From Bacteroidaceae bacterium (GTDB lineage: Bacteria > Bacteroidota > Bacteroidia > Bacteroidales > Bacteroidaceae): a DNA stretch of 52,376 nt. The notes beneath the pieces were generated by a model. It saw nothing but the letters and a program-made list of their open reading frames with translations, ran no database searches and was not told where the DNA came from. The position numbers were made by a program, and so were the translations under genes. This document shows positions 34,063-44,676 of the stretch, in pieces; within the stretch, counting starts at the first letter, position 1, and every line of letters starts with the position of its first letter. The DNA is taken from positions 1-52,376 of the forward strand of contig JAFZVW010000036.1 of assembly GCA_017617635.1 (NCBI GenBank). Direction: 5' to 3'.

Positions 34063-35390
34063 AATCCAAATGCATTTATGGCCGAATCTATCTTCTGAAA
34101 ATCAAATTCGGCAACAATCTTGTCCATCATCTGCTTGATTTCGCGGTTGCACAGATTGCCTATGCTGCCCTCGTGTGTATGATGGATTTCCTTGCATGGA
34201 GTGAATTTGCCTGCCTCGATATCCAAACCGACTTTCCGATAGGCATCACGGAACGGCATTCCGCTTGCAGCCAGTCGGTTGACCTCCTCGACGCTGAACA
34301 TCAGGTCATAGCGTGTGTCGTCCAGAATATCCGTTCGTACTTGCATCTTGTCGACAATATAGGTTGTCATTGCCAGTATGTCGCGAAGTTCCTGGAATGA
34401 CGGCAGGAATACTTCCTTGATAATCTGCAGATCGCGGAAATATCCGCTTGGCAGATTATTCATTATCATCATTATCTGCTGAGGCAGACTTTGCAGTTTA
34501 TTGCATTTGGCACGTGTCAACTCAAAGACATCGGGATTTTTCTTATGAGGCATGATGCTTGAGCCTGTAGTGCACTCCTTGGGAAGACGTATAAAGTTGA
34601 AATTCTGCGAATTGAACATACAGGCATCATAAGCCAGTTTGCTTATCGTACCTGCCACACTTGCCATAGCGAAGGCTACGTTGCGCTCGGTCTTACCACG
34701 TCCCATCTGTGCGTACACCACATTGTAATCCATCGAGTCAAAGCCCAACAGATTTGTTGTCATTGTACGGTTAAGCGGGAAACTGCTGCCATAGCCTGCT
34801 GCCGAGCCCAATGGGTTGCGGTTGGTCTGTCTCCATGCAGCCAGCAGCATTGTCATATCATCCACCAGACTCTCGGCGTATGCCCCGAACCACAATCCAA
34901 AACTACTGGGCATTGCTACCTGCAGGTGGGTGTAGCCGGGCATAAGGACCGATGCGTAACGCTCGCTTTGTTTCTGTAGTGCCTGAAACAGATCCTGTAC
35001 ATCTTGTACAAGAAGCCTCAGCTGCCGACGGGTAAAGAGCCTTAAATCAACCAGCACCTGATCGTTGCGAGAGCGTCCTGAATGTATTTTCTTGCCCATT
35101 TCGCCAAGTTTGCGTGTAAGCATGAGCTCGACTTGCGAATGAACATCCTCAATACCTTCCTCAATCAGGAAATTGCCGTCAACGGCCTGATGATAGATAT
35201 TTCGCAGTTCGGCAAGAAGGGCAGTCAGTTCGTCCTTCTCCAACAAGCCTATGCTCTGAAGCATTGTGATATGGGCCATGGAACCCAGCACGTCATCCTG
35301 TGCCAGATAGAGGTCCATTTCACGGTCACGTCCAACCGTATAGCTCTCGATTTGACTGTTTATCCCGTATCCTTTATCCCAAAGTTTCAT
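34059..35390 (-). CDS. argH: Argininosuccinate lyase
   Basis: A 443-aa member of the fumarase/aspartase superfamily, cleaving argininosuccinate to arginine and fumarate. The signature GSSIMPHKKNPD, HSGRSRNDQV and TGYTHLQ-like GYTHLQVAMP are visible. It completes arginine synthesis together with the argE-type gene at 8399. It lies in a minus-strand operon with pyrE; both pathways use carbamoyl phosphate. Confidence 0.96.
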   Translation of the reverse strand: MKLWDKGYGINSQIESYTVGRDREMDLYLAQDDVLGSMAHITMLQSIGLLEKDELTALLAELRNIYHQAVDGNFLIEEGIEDVHSQVELMLTRKLGEMGKKIHSGRSRNDQVLVDLRLFTRRQLRLLVQDVQDLFQALQKQSERYASVLMPGYTHLQVAMPSSFGLWFGAYAESLVDDMTMLLAAWRQTNRNPLGSAAGYGSSFPLNRTMTTNLLGFDSMDYNVVYAQMGRGKTERNVAFAMASVAGTISKLAYDACMFNSQNFNFIRLPKECTTGSSIMPHKKNPDVFELTRAKCNKLQSLPQQIMMIMNNLPSGYFRDLQIIKEVFLPSFQELRDILAMTTYIVDKMQVRTDILDDTRYDLMFSVEEVNRLAASGMPFRDAYRKVGLDIEAGKFTPCKEIHHTHEGSIGNLCNREIKQMMDKIVAEFDFQKIDSAINAFGL

Positions 35391-35413
35391 ACGATGTCCG
35401 TAGTGTTGTTGTC

Positions 35414-35902
35414 TTAATAGGGGAGGGCACTCAAGAACTGTGCGATACCTTCGACACCCTGCTTCAGCTTACCTTCAATCATCTTGCGGATGAAGAAGTT
35501 TAGCTCTGCCCCCAGCGTAACCTTCATACGTGACGAGGTTTCGTCTGTCGGAAGCATCTGGACCCACATAGTTACCGGTACAGGAGCTCCTTCCAGTTCC
35601 ATTTTGACGAGTTTAGGCTCTGCACGCTCCACAATACGCAGCGTAATATCTCCCAAGGGGCCTATGTGTGCCTGCATTGTGTCGGTAGTAAGTACCATTT
35701 TGCGTATGTTGTTGCGCAGTTTCTCCATCTGTTCGGGATTGGGACGCTTGTCAGCAGGCAGCTGCGAATTGAGCATTGCCTCGAAATTAGGGTCGTCAAC
35801 ACGCTGACGCAGATATTCCAGGCTGGTAAGATCAGACATGCGTGAATAAACACGCTCAACCGGTGAACCTACTGTCTTTACAGTGCTTTCGTATTTTTCC
35901 AT
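35414..35902 (-). CDS. SRPBCC-fold protein
   Basis: A 162-aa cytoplasmic protein with the helix-grip (START/polyketide-cyclase-like) pattern: KTVGSPVERVYSRMSDLTSLE at the start, a central beta sheet and a long C-terminal helix (MIEGKLKQGVEGIAQFLSALPY). The fold binds hydrophobic ligands. The gene is regularly found between pyrE and argH in Bacteroidales; ligand unknown. Confidence 0.82.
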   Translation of the reverse strand: MEKYESTVKTVGSPVERVYSRMSDLTSLEYLRQRVDDPNFEAMLNSQLPADKRPNPEQMEKLRNNIRKMVLTTDTMQAHIGPLGDITLRIVERAEPKLVKMELEGAPVPVTMWVQMLPTDETSSRMKVTLGAELNFFIRKMIEGKLKQGVEGIAQFLSALPY

Positions 35903-35917
35903 AATAGCAGTTTTTTC

Positions 35918-36550
35918 TTATCCTTGCCACTGACTCGGGTTCTTGCGCCACTCGTTCAGCAGTTCAACATCGCTTTCCTTGATATAGCCAATGCGTAATG
36001 CTTCGGCAACAACAGCCTCGTAGTTTGTGAGTGTTACAAGTTTGACCTTGGCATCAGCGAAAGCCTTTTCGGCAACATCAAATCCGTAAGTATATGATGC
36101 AACCATACCGACAACTTCACAACCATAGTTGCGTATTGCCTCGACAGCCTTAAGACTGCTTCCGCCAGTACTGATGAGATCCTCGACAACAACTACCTTG
36201 CTGCCGGGCTTCAGATCGCCCTCAATCAGGTTTTCCAGACCATGATCCTTTGGTTTTGAGCGGACATACACGAACGGAAGCGACAATGTGTCGGCAACCA
36301 TTGCCCCCTGCGGAATTGCACCTGTGGCAACGCCTGCAACAGCCTCGGCTTCGGGAAAGCGTTCCATGATGAGGCGTGCTGTTTCCAACTTGACAAATGT
36401 ACGCAAATCGGGATATGACAAAGTCTTGCGGTTATCACAATAGAATGGCGAGCGCCAACCGCTGGCCCATGTGAAAGGGTTTGTAGGCTGAAGCTTGATA
36501 GCCTTTACCTTGAGCAATTTTCCTGCAAAAATCTTCTCGAGTGTCTTCAT
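35918..36550 (-). CDS. pyrE: Orotate phosphoribosyltransferase
   Basis: A 210-aa enzyme making orotidine 5'-phosphate from orotate and PRPP. The PRPP-binding motif VVVVEDLISTGGSSL and YVRSKPKDHG are present. It acts in pyrimidine synthesis, with pyrH also in this window. Confidence 0.95.
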   Translation of the reverse strand: MKTLEKIFAGKLLKVKAIKLQPTNPFTWASGWRSPFYCDNRKTLSYPDLRTFVKLETARLIMERFPEAEAVAGVATGAIPQGAMVADTLSLPFVYVRSKPKDHGLENLIEGDLKPGSKVVVVEDLISTGGSSLKAVEAIRNYGCEVVGMVASYTYGFDVAEKAFADAKVKLVTLTNYEAVVAEALRIGYIKESDVELLNEWRKNPSQWQG

Positions 36551-36604
36551 AAGGTTTCTTGTTAATATTGCAGATGCAAATATAATGCTTTTTCCTGTAA
36601 TGTA

Positions 36605-37087
36605 TCAGTCTTCGGGCAGAAAATTATGGATTTCGCTTAATTCAAAACCACGACCGGCAGCAAAACTCATCAGCTTCATGCGCCTTGTATAAGGGTCGCC
36701 TTCAACCAGAGTTTTGTCTTTTTGGGCAATTATATGCTCCATCACCTCGCGGTACTCCTGTCCGTCAATCTGTTCAAGTCCATGCTGTATTGCACTGCCG
36801 GGAATCCCCATCCCCTGCAGCATTGCCTTAATCTTTATCCTTCCCCAATGTGAAAAGCGCAGACGGTCGATGCTGTATGCACGTGCAAAACGCTTGTCAT
36901 CAATATAGTTCTCATCATACAGCTTTTCAATAATCTTGTCTGTATCAGCCTTGCCGATACCCCATTTACACAGTTTCTGCCTAATGTCCCATGCGCAATG
37001 CTCGCTGCCGGCGCACAATTGTGCTGCCCGCCCGAAAGCTTCATCAAAGGTGAGCGACGAGGAAGCGTTTCTTCTCATACATGTCAT
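36605..37087 (-). CDS. recX: RecX-family regulator
   Basis: A 160-aa helical protein of the RecX family, which modulates RecA filaments. It shows the three-helix repeats: RAAQLCAGSEHCAWDIRQKLCKWG, then DENYIDDKRFARAYSIDRLRFSHWG and KAMLQGMGIPGSAI. Its 5' end overlaps prmC by about 40 nt; ATG 37078 is an alternative start that would lessen the overlap. recA itself is not in the window. Confidence 0.87.
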   Translation of the reverse strand: MTCMRRNASSSLTFDEAFGRAAQLCAGSEHCAWDIRQKLCKWGIGKADTDKIIEKLYDENYIDDKRFARAYSIDRLRFSHWGRIKIKAMLQGMGIPGSAIQHGLEQIDGQEYREVMEHIIAQKDKTLVEGDPYTRRMKLMSFAAGRGFELSEIHNFLPED

Positions 37088-37886
37088 TTTTTATACAAAC
37101 ATCACTGAACCCTGTTCCGGAGACCAAACGTGCGGTTTCATCAGCAAGCAGGTGGTTTGTTTCAAACAACAGCCAACCGTCGGGATTCAGGTGCTGCAGT
37201 GCATATCCGGATATGTGACGATAGAACAGCAGAGGATCGTCAGCAGGGGCGAATAGGGCGAGGTGTGGTTCATAATCCAATACATTGTGACTCATATCCT
37301 GCATCTCACTCGGCATTACGTATGGGGGATTGCTGACAATTATATCCCAGTGTTCACATGTGTCATTGGGTTGCAGGATATTATCATTGACGAAGACAAC
37401 TTCTGCTCCCAGTTTTTCAGCATTTCCCTGTGCTATTCCCAATGCCTGTGCCGATACATCCGTTGCCGTAACGCTAAACCCCTGCAGTGCCAGGCTAATT
37501 GCAATGCATCCGCTGCCTGTACCTATATCCAGTACTGTCTTAACGGGATGGCTCTGAGGGCCGTAATCCGTTCTGCCTTCCCTGAGCATAATGATTTCCT
37601 CGACCAGCCCCTGTGTTTCAGGGCGTGGTATCAGACATCCCGGGCGCACGGCGAACCTATGTCCGCAAAAGTCCGCATAGCCTAAAATATATTGGAGAGG
37701 AATATTTTTCAGCAGCTGACCGGTAATTTCTTCCAGCCGTAACTTGTCGGATTGGGAAATTTCCGTATCTTTGCCTAAAAGGATATCTGTTTGCGACAGG
37801 TTAAAACAATCTTCCATGACTGCGCGATAGAGCGCACTGCCCTCGCGCATTCCGTAATGTCGTTCCAGTTGCTGCCTGCAATCCAT
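37044..37886 (-). CDS. prmC: Release factor glutamine methyltransferase
   Basis: About 280 aa. PrmC methylates the GGQ glutamine of peptide release factors. LDIGTGSGCIAISLA (SAM binding) and SNPPYV (catalytic NPPY) are present, after an N-terminal helical domain with PLQYILG. I start at ATG 37886 because the -7 box TACATTTG (37894-37901) overlaps the upstream GTG at 37904. The predicted leader is only about 3 nt. Confidence 0.94.
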   Translation of the reverse strand: MDCRQQLERHYGMREGSALYRAVMEDCFNLSQTDILLGKDTEISQSDKLRLEEITGQLLKNIPLQYILGYADFCGHRFAVRPGCLIPRPETQGLVEEIIMLREGRTDYGPQSHPVKTVLDIGTGSGCIAISLALQGFSVTATDVSAQALGIAQGNAEKLGAEVVFVNDNILQPNDTCEHWDIIVSNPPYVMPSEMQDMSHNVLDYEPHLALFAPADDPLLFYRHISGYALQHLNPDGWLLFETNHLLADETARLVSGTGFSDVCIKNDMYEKKRFLVAHL

Positions 37887-37893
37887 AGTAGTG

Positions 37894-37901
37894 CAAATGT
37901 A
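37894..37901 (-). promoter_or_regulatory. -7 box of the prmC operon
   Basis: TACATTTG on the minus strand, 7 nt before the chosen ATG. Transcription would begin next to the start codon. Confidence 0.6.
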
Positions 37902-37943
37902 CACTTTTTTAGAATATTGTCTAACGTTTGAGGCTTAAAGTTT

Positions 37944-38981
37944 ATGAATCAGGACGAATTATTCATGAAAAGAGCCATCCAGATAGCCAGATGCGGCGAG
38001 GCTGGAACTGCACCCAATCCCATGGTCGGTGCTGTTATTGTCTGCAATGGCAGGATTATCGGCGAGGGATACCATCGCAAGTATGGAGGTCCGCATGCCG
38101 AGGTAAATGCCATCAACAGCGTACAGGATAGCAAACTTTTTAAGGAAAGTACCATATATGTCACTTTGGAGCCCTGTTCGCATTGGGGCAAGACACCCCC
38201 ATGCTGTGACCTGATAATCGACAAGGGTTTCAAGCGCGTGGTGGTAGGAATGCAGGATCCTAACCAAAAGGTAAACGGACAAGGCATAGAACGAATCCGT
38301 CAGGCAGGCATTCAGGTCGAAGTAGGTGTCCTACAGGATGAATGCGAGGCATTGAATAGCAGTTTTCTTACATTTCATCGAAGAAAACGCCCCTTTATTA
38401 CACTCAAATGGGCACAGACTTCCGATGGCATCATAGGCATTAGGAAAACAGTTCCTACCGCAGAAAAATCAAATCCCTCTGTACTGAGGATATCCACTCC
38501 GATGAACCGTATGCTGGTTCATAGATTGCGTACCAGGGCGCAGGCCATTATGGTCGGTACGGAAACAGCTCTGAACGATAATCCCGAACTGACAGCAAGA
38601 CTGTGGGACGGTCCGTCGCCTCTGCGCATTACGATTGACCGTCACGGCCGGTTGGGCAAGGATTTGAAGATGCTGACATCAGAACCCGAGACAATAGTTT
38701 ATAAAAACCAGATCCTGGGTGAAATCATGTATGATTTGCACAGGCGCGGTATTCAGCATCTGGTGGTCGAGGGCGGAAGAAAACTGTTGGAAAGCATCAT
38801 TAACGAAGGACTGTGGGATGAGGCAAGGGTGGAATACGGCAATACGGAAGCACTTAACCAGGCAGGTTCGGATGCCTGCCGTATAACATACGCTCCGATG
38901 TTAAGGACAGCCAAAATCTCCAGCGAAGCTATGATAGACGGGCATAAAGTGCTAATTTTACTTAATTCACAACCCCAATAG
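37944..38981 (+). CDS. ribD: Riboflavin synthesis deaminase/reductase RibD
   Basis: A 345-aa bifunctional enzyme acting on the GTP-derived pyrimidine in flavin synthesis. The N-terminal deaminase has HAEVNAI and PCSHWGKTPPC (zinc ligands). The C-terminal reductase (about 150-345) has GTETALNDNPELTAR and VEGGRKLL. It is divergent from prmC, as in other Bacteroidales. No FMN riboswitch is visible in the 57-nt divergent gap. Confidence 0.95.
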   Translation: MNQDELFMKRAIQIARCGEAGTAPNPMVGAVIVCNGRIIGEGYHRKYGGPHAEVNAINSVQDSKLFKESTIYVTLEPCSHWGKTPPCCDLIIDKGFKRVVVGMQDPNQKVNGQGIERIRQAGIQVEVGVLQDECEALNSSFLTFHRRKRPFITLKWAQTSDGIIGIRKTVPTAEKSNPSVLRISTPMNRMLVHRLRTRAQAIMVGTETALNDNPELTARLWDGPSPLRITIDRHGRLGKDLKMLTSEPETIVYKNQILGEIMYDLHRRGIQHLVVEGGRKLLESIINEGLWDEARVEYGNTEALNQAGSDACRITYAPMLRTAKISSEAMIDGHKVLILLNSQPQ

Positions 38982-39014
38982 CCTCATTTTTGTCTTGTTT
39001 TGAAATATTTGCTG

Positions 39015-39022
39015 TACATTTG
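39015..39022 (+). promoter_or_regulatory. -7 box upstream of the DUF6242-like gene
   Basis: TACATTTG on the plus strand. It lies inside the longest possible reading frame and so excludes its TTG start at 39000. Confidence 0.6.
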
Positions 39023-39065
39023 TAGGCCAAAAGCGCATACATATATGTACACAAACGCTAAAGTC

Positions 39066-40520
39066 ATGTATTTAAGACTCCTTGTCGGAGCATTGTTCAT
39101 AATGGCCGCATCCGTTATATGGACAGGCTGCTCGACCGACTATTACAGTGCTGACGAGGACGAATCGACAACTGCATCAAATGATGCCTGCTATATTTCC
39201 ACCTGTTATTTCGGCAATCTCAGAATACCCCACGTGGTAAAGGCATCCGACGGTGTTACCGACAGCACTTACTATACCACGTACGTTCCCGACAACAAAT
39301 ATCTGACGATTGACCAGAGAGCGCTGTCGGTTCAGAACCGTGATTCTGTTGCAAAAAACACTGATTTGTCCAAGGTTCCGATGTACATCCTGTATTCCGG
39401 AAGCTATATGGAGTGGCGCAAGAAAGATACATTCGAGGAGGACGAATGGACTGCATTCAATTCCGGCGACAGCCTGGATTTGCGTGAACCCCTGTATATG
39501 AGGGTTATCGCAGTAAACGGCGACAAACGCACATATACAGTCAAAGTCAACATACACCTGCAAGACGGTGACGAGCTGGTTTGGAACGAAATTCCGTCAC
39601 ACACAGGGCTTAGTGGCATATATCCGATGCGAATGGCTGCTACACCCGACGGCGTTATCGCCCTTATGAACGACAACGGCAGTATTGTGGCCTATACGCA
39701 TCAGGCATCCAATTCCGGCGAGTGGACAATACAGTCGTGTCCAAGCCTGCCGGACAAGACGGATGTAATGACACTTGTTGGCAACGGGAATGCTTTGTTC
39801 GTGAATACCACAGACGGCAGTATCTACAGGAGCACGGATGGCGTTCAGTGGACACTGGCGGGTACTCTGGAAGGCATAAGGCTGTTGGGTACGTCCCAGT
39901 ATTTGCTGTACGGTCTGAGGAACGGCTCCGTCATAAGTGCACGTCTTGACCTGTCAGAGTGGAATCCCGAAGACTGGACAGAGAACGGTTTGGACGATCT
40001 GAAGGACCTGCTGCCATGCGAGAATATGGCATTTGTGCACTATGCCCAGAATGAGGCGCAGCATCGTACAATCCTGATGGGCTATACCCCGGACGACGAC
40101 AATCACTTCCCCATGGATGCAATCGTATGGAGCAAGGCTTGGTCGCATTTCAACAACGAGGGCAAGGAGCAGATCATACATAACGAAAGTGCAGGGGAAT
40201 GGATGATGTATTCCCGTACATGGGATGATTTGTGGCAAATGCCTATGCTCGAGAATCTTCAGGTCGTGTACTACAACGGCAAACTGATGGCAATAGGCGG
40301 AGAGAATCCCTATAATCCCGGCAAGTGTCTCGAAGGTATCTACGAAAGTGAGGACAACGGCCTTACGTGGCGAATAACCGGCAATATCAACCTTCCAGGT
40401 AACCTGGGTACAGGCAACAGTATATGCTGGATTGTGGACAATGACAATTTCCTGTGGCTGGCTGTAGACGGCAAGATATACCGTGGCCGTCTTAACAAAC
40501 TGGGATTTGACAGGCAGTAA
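39066..40520 (+). CDS. DUF6242-like lipoprotein
   Basis: About 484 aa. ATG 39066 gives a clean lipoprotein signal (MYLRLLVGALFIMAASVIWTGCS). A beta-rich N-terminal domain follows (about 30-165), then bladed repeats with YRSTDGVQWTLAG and YESEDNGLTWRITG, the S/T-x-D-x-G-x-T-W pattern of BNR-type propellers. The arrangement matches DUF6242 proteins of Bacteroidales, whose role is unknown. ATG 39045 is an alternative start. It precedes porG by 15 nt. Confidence 0.78.
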   Translation: MYLRLLVGALFIMAASVIWTGCSTDYYSADEDESTTASNDACYISTCYFGNLRIPHVVKASDGVTDSTYYTTYVPDNKYLTIDQRALSVQNRDSVAKNTDLSKVPMYILYSGSYMEWRKKDTFEEDEWTAFNSGDSLDLREPLYMRVIAVNGDKRTYTVKVNIHLQDGDELVWNEIPSHTGLSGIYPMRMAATPDGVIALMNDNGSIVAYTHQASNSGEWTIQSCPSLPDKTDVMTLVGNGNALFVNTTDGSIYRSTDGVQWTLAGTLEGIRLLGTSQYLLYGLRNGSVISARLDLSEWNPEDWTENGLDDLKDLLPCENMAFVHYAQNEAQHRTILMGYTPDDDNHFPMDAIVWSKAWSHFNNEGKEQIIHNESAGEWMMYSRTWDDLWQMPMLENLQVVYYNGKLMAIGGENPYNPGKCLEGIYESEDNGLTWRITGNINLPGNLGTGNSICWIVDNDNFLWLAVDGKIYRGRLNKLGFDRQ

Positions 40521-40535
40521 AACTGAGAGAAAGAA

Positions 40536-41225
40536 ATGGCAAAGAGATTCCTGGGTTTTATTCTGGCTGTATTCGTCGTGATGCCTGCATGTGCCGGTGA
40601 CGATTTGGAATACAAATGGGACGTAGGCGGATCGCTGGGTCTGTGCTATTACCTGGGTGATGCCAACAGCACACCGTTGCGCGGCAGCAGCGTGATGGCA
40701 GCTATCAATTTCCGTAGGAACTTCAACCCCCGCATGGCACTCAAGACCAGTTTGTCATTTGGCCGCTACAGTGGCACGACAGAGGGACTATATCTTCCAG
40801 AAGGACCAGGTTCCACCGCACAGAGCGTTGACCTGCCGTTCAAAGGCAACGTAGTAGACCTGGGCACGCAGTTCGAACTTAACTTCTGGGGTTACGGCAT
40901 GGGACCTGGGTACAAGAAACTGTCCCGCATTACCCCATACATGCTGCTTGGCTTCGGCCTCACAATAGGCTCTACCTCGGACGGCGGTTGCTTTGGTGTG
41001 AATTTCCCCGTCGGCGGAGGCATCAAATACAAGGTAAAACCACGCCTGAACCTGGCATTCGAGTGGTCCGTACACTTCAGCACTACAGACAAGTTGGACG
41101 GTGTGAAGCTGTCGGATCCGTATTACCTCAAGAGTTCGGGTATCAAGAACAAGGATGCGTACAGCTTCTTCATGCTGTCACTATCATACGACATAAGTCC
41201 TAAACTGAGAAAATGCAACAATTAG
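40536..41225 (+). CDS. porG: Type IX secretion outer-membrane protein PorG (DUF6089-like)
   Basis: A 229-aa protein with a signal peptide and an eight-stranded outer-membrane barrel pattern: [63 protein letters not shown] and a terminal [11 protein letters not shown]. In Porphyromonas porG lies directly upstream of uppS-bamA-skp, exactly as here. PorG is the outer-membrane partner of the PorKN ring. It overlaps uppS by 13 nt. The call rests on both sequence and synteny. Confidence 0.82.
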   Translation: MAKRFLGFILAVFVVMPACAGDDLEYKWDVGGSLGLCYYLGDANSTPLRGSSVMAAINFRRNFNPRMALKTSLSFGRYSGTTEGLYLPEGPGSTAQSVDLPFKGNVVDLGTQFELNFWGYGMGPGYKKLSRITPYMLLGFGLTIGSTSDGGCFGVNFPVGGGIKYKVKPRLNLAFEWSVHFSTTDKLDGVKLSDPYYLKSSGIKNKDAYSFFMLSLSYDISPKLRKCNN

Positions 41226-41947
41226 ATTATAACCGCATTCCGGCTCATGTAGCCATGATTATGGACGGCAACGGCCGTTGGGCAAAAGCCAAGGGCCTGC
41301 CACGTACTGCAGGTCACGTCGAGGGTATTGCCAGGGTAAAACAGATTACCGAGGAGTCTGCACGCCTCGGCATAAAGTACCTGACTGTATATGCCTTCAG
41401 TACCGAGAACTGGAATCGCCCGATGCAAGAGGTAGAGACACTTATGAACCTCATCCTTACCAATCTGGAGGAAGAGATTTTCATAAAGAACAACGTACGT
41501 TTCCGGGTTATTGGCGATATGAGCCGACTGTCCGAAACTATCAGGAAACGCCTGCAGGATTGTATAGACCATACTGCAGCAAATACAGGCATGACTATGG
41601 TCGTAGCCCTGAGCTACAGCAGTCGCTGGGAGATTACGAATGCCGCCAGGCAGATTGCCGACGAGGTTAAGGCAGGCAAACTTAAAGCCGAGGATATCGA
41701 CGACGAATGCATCTCCCGTCACCTGACCACCGGTTTAATACCCGATCCCGACCTGCTGATACGCACAGGCGGCGAATTGCGAATCAGCAACTTCCTGCTG
41801 TGGCAGTGTGCATATACCGAATTCTACTTCACGGACGAATTCTGGCCGGACTTCAATGTGGAATCGCTGCATCGAGCCATTATTGACTATCAGCAGAGAC
41901 AGCGCCGTTTCGGCAAAACTGGAGAACAAGTAACAAATGAAGAATAA
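41213..41947 (+). CDS. uppS: Undecaprenyl diphosphate synthase
   Basis: A 244-aa cis-prenyltransferase making the C55 lipid carrier for peptidoglycan and surface glycans. [17 protein letters not shown] (catalytic Asp), STENWNRP and [15 protein letters not shown] are present. It overlaps both porG and bamA, implying coupled translation. Confidence 0.96.
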   Translation: MQQLDYNRIPAHVAMIMDGNGRWAKAKGLPRTAGHVEGIARVKQITEESARLGIKYLTVYAFSTENWNRPMQEVETLMNLILTNLEEEIFIKNNVRFRVIGDMSRLSETIRKRLQDCIDHTAANTGMTMVVALSYSSRWEITNAARQIADEVKAGKLKAEDIDDECISRHLTTGLIPDPDLLIRTGGELRISNFLLWQCAYTEFYFTDEFWPDFNVESLHRAIIDYQQRQRRFGKTGEQVTNEE

Positions 41948-44579
41948 GATACACTATATTGTTCTTGCTGCCATCATGTGGCTGGCTGCTGCACCTCTCA
42001 TGGCGCAGTATGCCGACAAGGATACTACGGTTACAATCGACTATAGCCGTACTCCTCGCCGTGTTGCAGTCAAGCACATAACTGTCGAGGGCATACCCAA
42101 CTACGACGAAAGCCTGCTGGTACGACTGTCCGGCATTTCGGTCGGAGACTATATCTCAGTTCCCGGAGACGAGATTACGAAGGCCATCAGGCGCTATTGG
42201 AAGAACGGCCTGTTTTCCAACGTATCGGTAGCTGTTGACTCCATTGTCCGCGATTCAGCCTACCTGCACATCCATCTGGCACCGCGTCCGCGAATCTCCC
42301 AGATCAACTACAACGGGGTCCGCAAAAGCGAGAAGACCGAGCTGCAGGACAAGCTGGGTCTGCTCAAGGACAATCAGCTGACTCCAAACATGATTGACCG
42401 CGCCAAGATTCTGGCAAAGCGCTACTTCGACGAGAAAGGCTTCAAGAATGCCGAGGTAGAGATTCTCCGTCACGACGACCCCGCTGCACCAGACAAGGTT
42501 ATCGTTGACGTCAATATCGACAAGAAGGGCAAGATTGTTATCCGCAGTATCGACGTTATAGGCAATACCGTAATCAAGAACAGCAAGCTGAAGGGTGGCT
42601 GGTTCTCCAAGGGCGTCCTCAAGACCATACGCGAAAAGCGAGGCATCCGCAACTGGTTCCGCAAGCACAAGTTCATTGATGCCAAGTATCAGGAGGCAAA
42701 GACAAACCTGCAGGACTACTATGCCGAACTCGGCTACCGCGACGCCCTTATCATTGCCGATACGGTAAAGAGTGTCGGCGACAAGTATGTCGACATCAGG
42801 ATTTACGTCGAGGAAGGCCAGAAATACTATCTGCGTGACATCAACTGGGTAGGCAACACCGTTTACAATACAAACGTGCTGAGCCAGATACTCAACATGA
42901 AGAAAGGCGATGTCTACAACCAGACACTGCTGCGCAAGCGCCTTACATCCGACGACGATGCCGTGGGCAACCTGTATTACAACAACGGCTACGTCTTCTA
43001 TAATCTGGATCCTGTCGAAGTCAATATCGTAGGGGACAGCGTAGACCTGGAGATGCGCATCAGCGAAGGTCCCCAGGCCCGTATCAGCCATGTGAAGATT
43101 ACCGGTAATGACCGCGTATACGAGAATGTCGTCCGTCGCGAGTTGAGGAACAAGCCCGGCGACCTGTTCTCCAAGGAAGCCCTCGAGCGTTCGTATCGTG
43201 AAATCGGCTCTATGGGCCATTTCAACCCCGAAAGCATCAAGTACGACATTCAGCCCGACCGTGCCAACGGTACGGTAGACCTTGGATGGGGACTCGAACC
43301 CAAGAGCAACGACCAGATCGAGTTCTCACTCGGTTATGGACAGACAGGCGTAATCGGTAAAATCGGACTTAAGTTCGCCAATTTCTGTCTGGCCAACCTT
43401 TTCAAGAAAGGCGGAATGCGCCGTGGCATTATGCCACAGGGCAACGGCGAGACATTCAGTATCAGTGCCCAGACAAACGGCTCGTACTATCAGCAGTATG
43501 CCATATCATACATGAATCCGTGGTTTGGCGGCAAGCGTCCTAACACCTTCACCTTCAACGCATTCTACTACAAACAGACAGACGTAAGCGACAACTACTA
43601 CAATACCGCATACTACAACAACTACTACAACAATTACGGCTATGGCTACGGCGGTTACGGCTATGGCAACTACTACGACAACTACTACGACCCCGACAAG
43701 TACATCCAGCAGTTCGGCTTCTCGGTAGGCTGGGGTAAGCGTCTCAGATGGCCCGATGACTATTTCCAGTTCAGCATGGACCTGTCATACACCCGTTATA
43801 TGATGAAGGACTGGGCATATTTCTCGCTTATGACCAACGGAAACTGCAACGACCTGGCACTGAGGTTTATGCTCTCCCGTAATAGCACTGATAACCAGAT
43901 ATACCCCCGTCGCGGTTCGGAAATCCAGCTGTCCGTGGCACTGACTCCGCCATTCTCCCTGTGGGACGGCAAGGACTATGCAAACCTCGCCAACGATGCT
44001 ACAAGTCCCACATACCAGAAGGAAATGCAGCAGAAGTACCAGTGGATCGAGTATCATAAGTGGAAGTTCAAGGCACGCACATTCCATGCCCTCAGCAGTT
44101 CCAGCAAGTGTTTCGTATTCATGACACGTGCCGAGATAGGTCTGCTGGGACATTATAACAAGTACAAGAAATCTCCGTTCCAGACATACTACATGGGCGG
44201 TGACGGTACCACAGGCTCGGGCAGCATATACAGTACCGAGACCATAGGCCTGCGCGGTTACGACAACGGCTCCCTGACTCCAAGCGGACAGATGGGCTAT
44301 GCCTACGCACGCTTCAGTGCCGAGCTCCGCTACCCCTTCATCCTGGGAGCAAGCACCAACCTCTACGGCCTGATATTCGCCGAGGCAGGTAACGCCTGGA
44401 CGGATGTGGGCAAGTTCAATCCGTTCGACCTGAAGAAATCAATGGGTGTAGGTGCCCGCATCTACCTCCCCATGGTCGGCCTGATAGGTATTGACTGGGC
44501 ATACGGTTTCGACAAGGTACAGAACTCAATGACATACTCCGGAAGCCACTTCCACTTCATACTGGGTCAGGAATTCTAA
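41937..44579 (+). CDS. bamA: Outer-membrane assembly factor BamA
   Basis: An 880-aa Omp85 protein with a signal peptide, five POTRA domains (about 45-430) and a 16-strand barrel ending [10 protein letters not shown], with the usual terminal Phe. It inserts outer-membrane proteins. Around residues 552-590 a Tyr/Asn/Gly-rich stretch ([19 protein letters not shown]) sits in what should be an extracellular loop; other parts of the barrel look normal ([21 protein letters not shown]). Confidence 0.94.
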   Translation: MKNKIHYIVLAAIMWLAAAPLMAQYADKDTTVTIDYSRTPRRVAVKHITVEGIPNYDESLLVRLSGISVGDYISVPGDEITKAIRRYWKNGLFSNVSVAVDSIVRDSAYLHIHLAPRPRISQINYNGVRKSEKTELQDKLGLLKDNQLTPNMIDRAKILAKRYFDEKGFKNAEVEILRHDDPAAPDKVIVDVNIDKKGKIVIRSIDVIGNTVIKNSKLKGGWFSKGVLKTIREKRGIRNWFRKHKFIDAKYQEAKTNLQDYYAELGYRDALIIADTVKSVGDKYVDIRIYVEEGQKYYLRDINWVGNTVYNTNVLSQILNMKKGDVYNQTLLRKRLTSDDDAVGNLYYNNGYVFYNLDPVEVNIVGDSVDLEMRISEGPQARISHVKITGNDRVYENVVRRELRNKPGDLFSKEALERSYREIGSMGHFNPESIKYDIQPDRANGTVDLGWGLEPKSNDQIEFSLGYGQTGVIGKIGLKFANFCLANLFKKGGMRRGIMPQGNGETFSISAQTNGSYYQQYAISYMNPWFGGKRPNTFTFNAFYYKQTDVSDNYYNTAYYNNYYNNYGYGYGGYGYGNYYDNYYDPDKYIQQFGFSVGWGKRLRWPDDYFQFSMDLSYTRYMMKDWAYFSLMTNGNCNDLALRFMLSRNSTDNQIYPRRGSEIQLSVALTPPFSLWDGKDYANLANDATSPTYQKEMQQKYQWIEYHKWKFKARTFHALSSSSKCFVFMTRAEIGLLGHYNKYKKSPFQTYYMGGDGTTGSGSIYSTETIGLRGYDNGSLTPSGQMGYAYARFSAELRYPFILGASTNLYGLIFAEAGNAWTDVGKFNPFDLKKSMGVGARIYLPMVGLIGIDWAYGFDKVQNSMTYSGSHFHFILGQEF

Positions 44580-44637
44580 ATAGGACAATCCCTATGAGGT
44601 TTAGTAAAAACACCTTCCACGATTGCGATGCACGATA

Positions 44638-44645
44638 TACATTTG
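44638..44645 (+). promoter_or_regulatory. -7 box upstream of the first skp gene
   Basis: TACATTTG, about 30 nt before ATG 44677. It suggests the chaperone genes can be transcribed separately from bamA. Confidence 0.6.
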
Positions 44646-44676
44646 CATCAGTCGAATAAAAAAAATGTATAACACT

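Noticed and set aside
37905-37943. FMN riboswitch upstream of ribD
   Set aside because: The space is far too short for that element and none of its conserved segments is visible.
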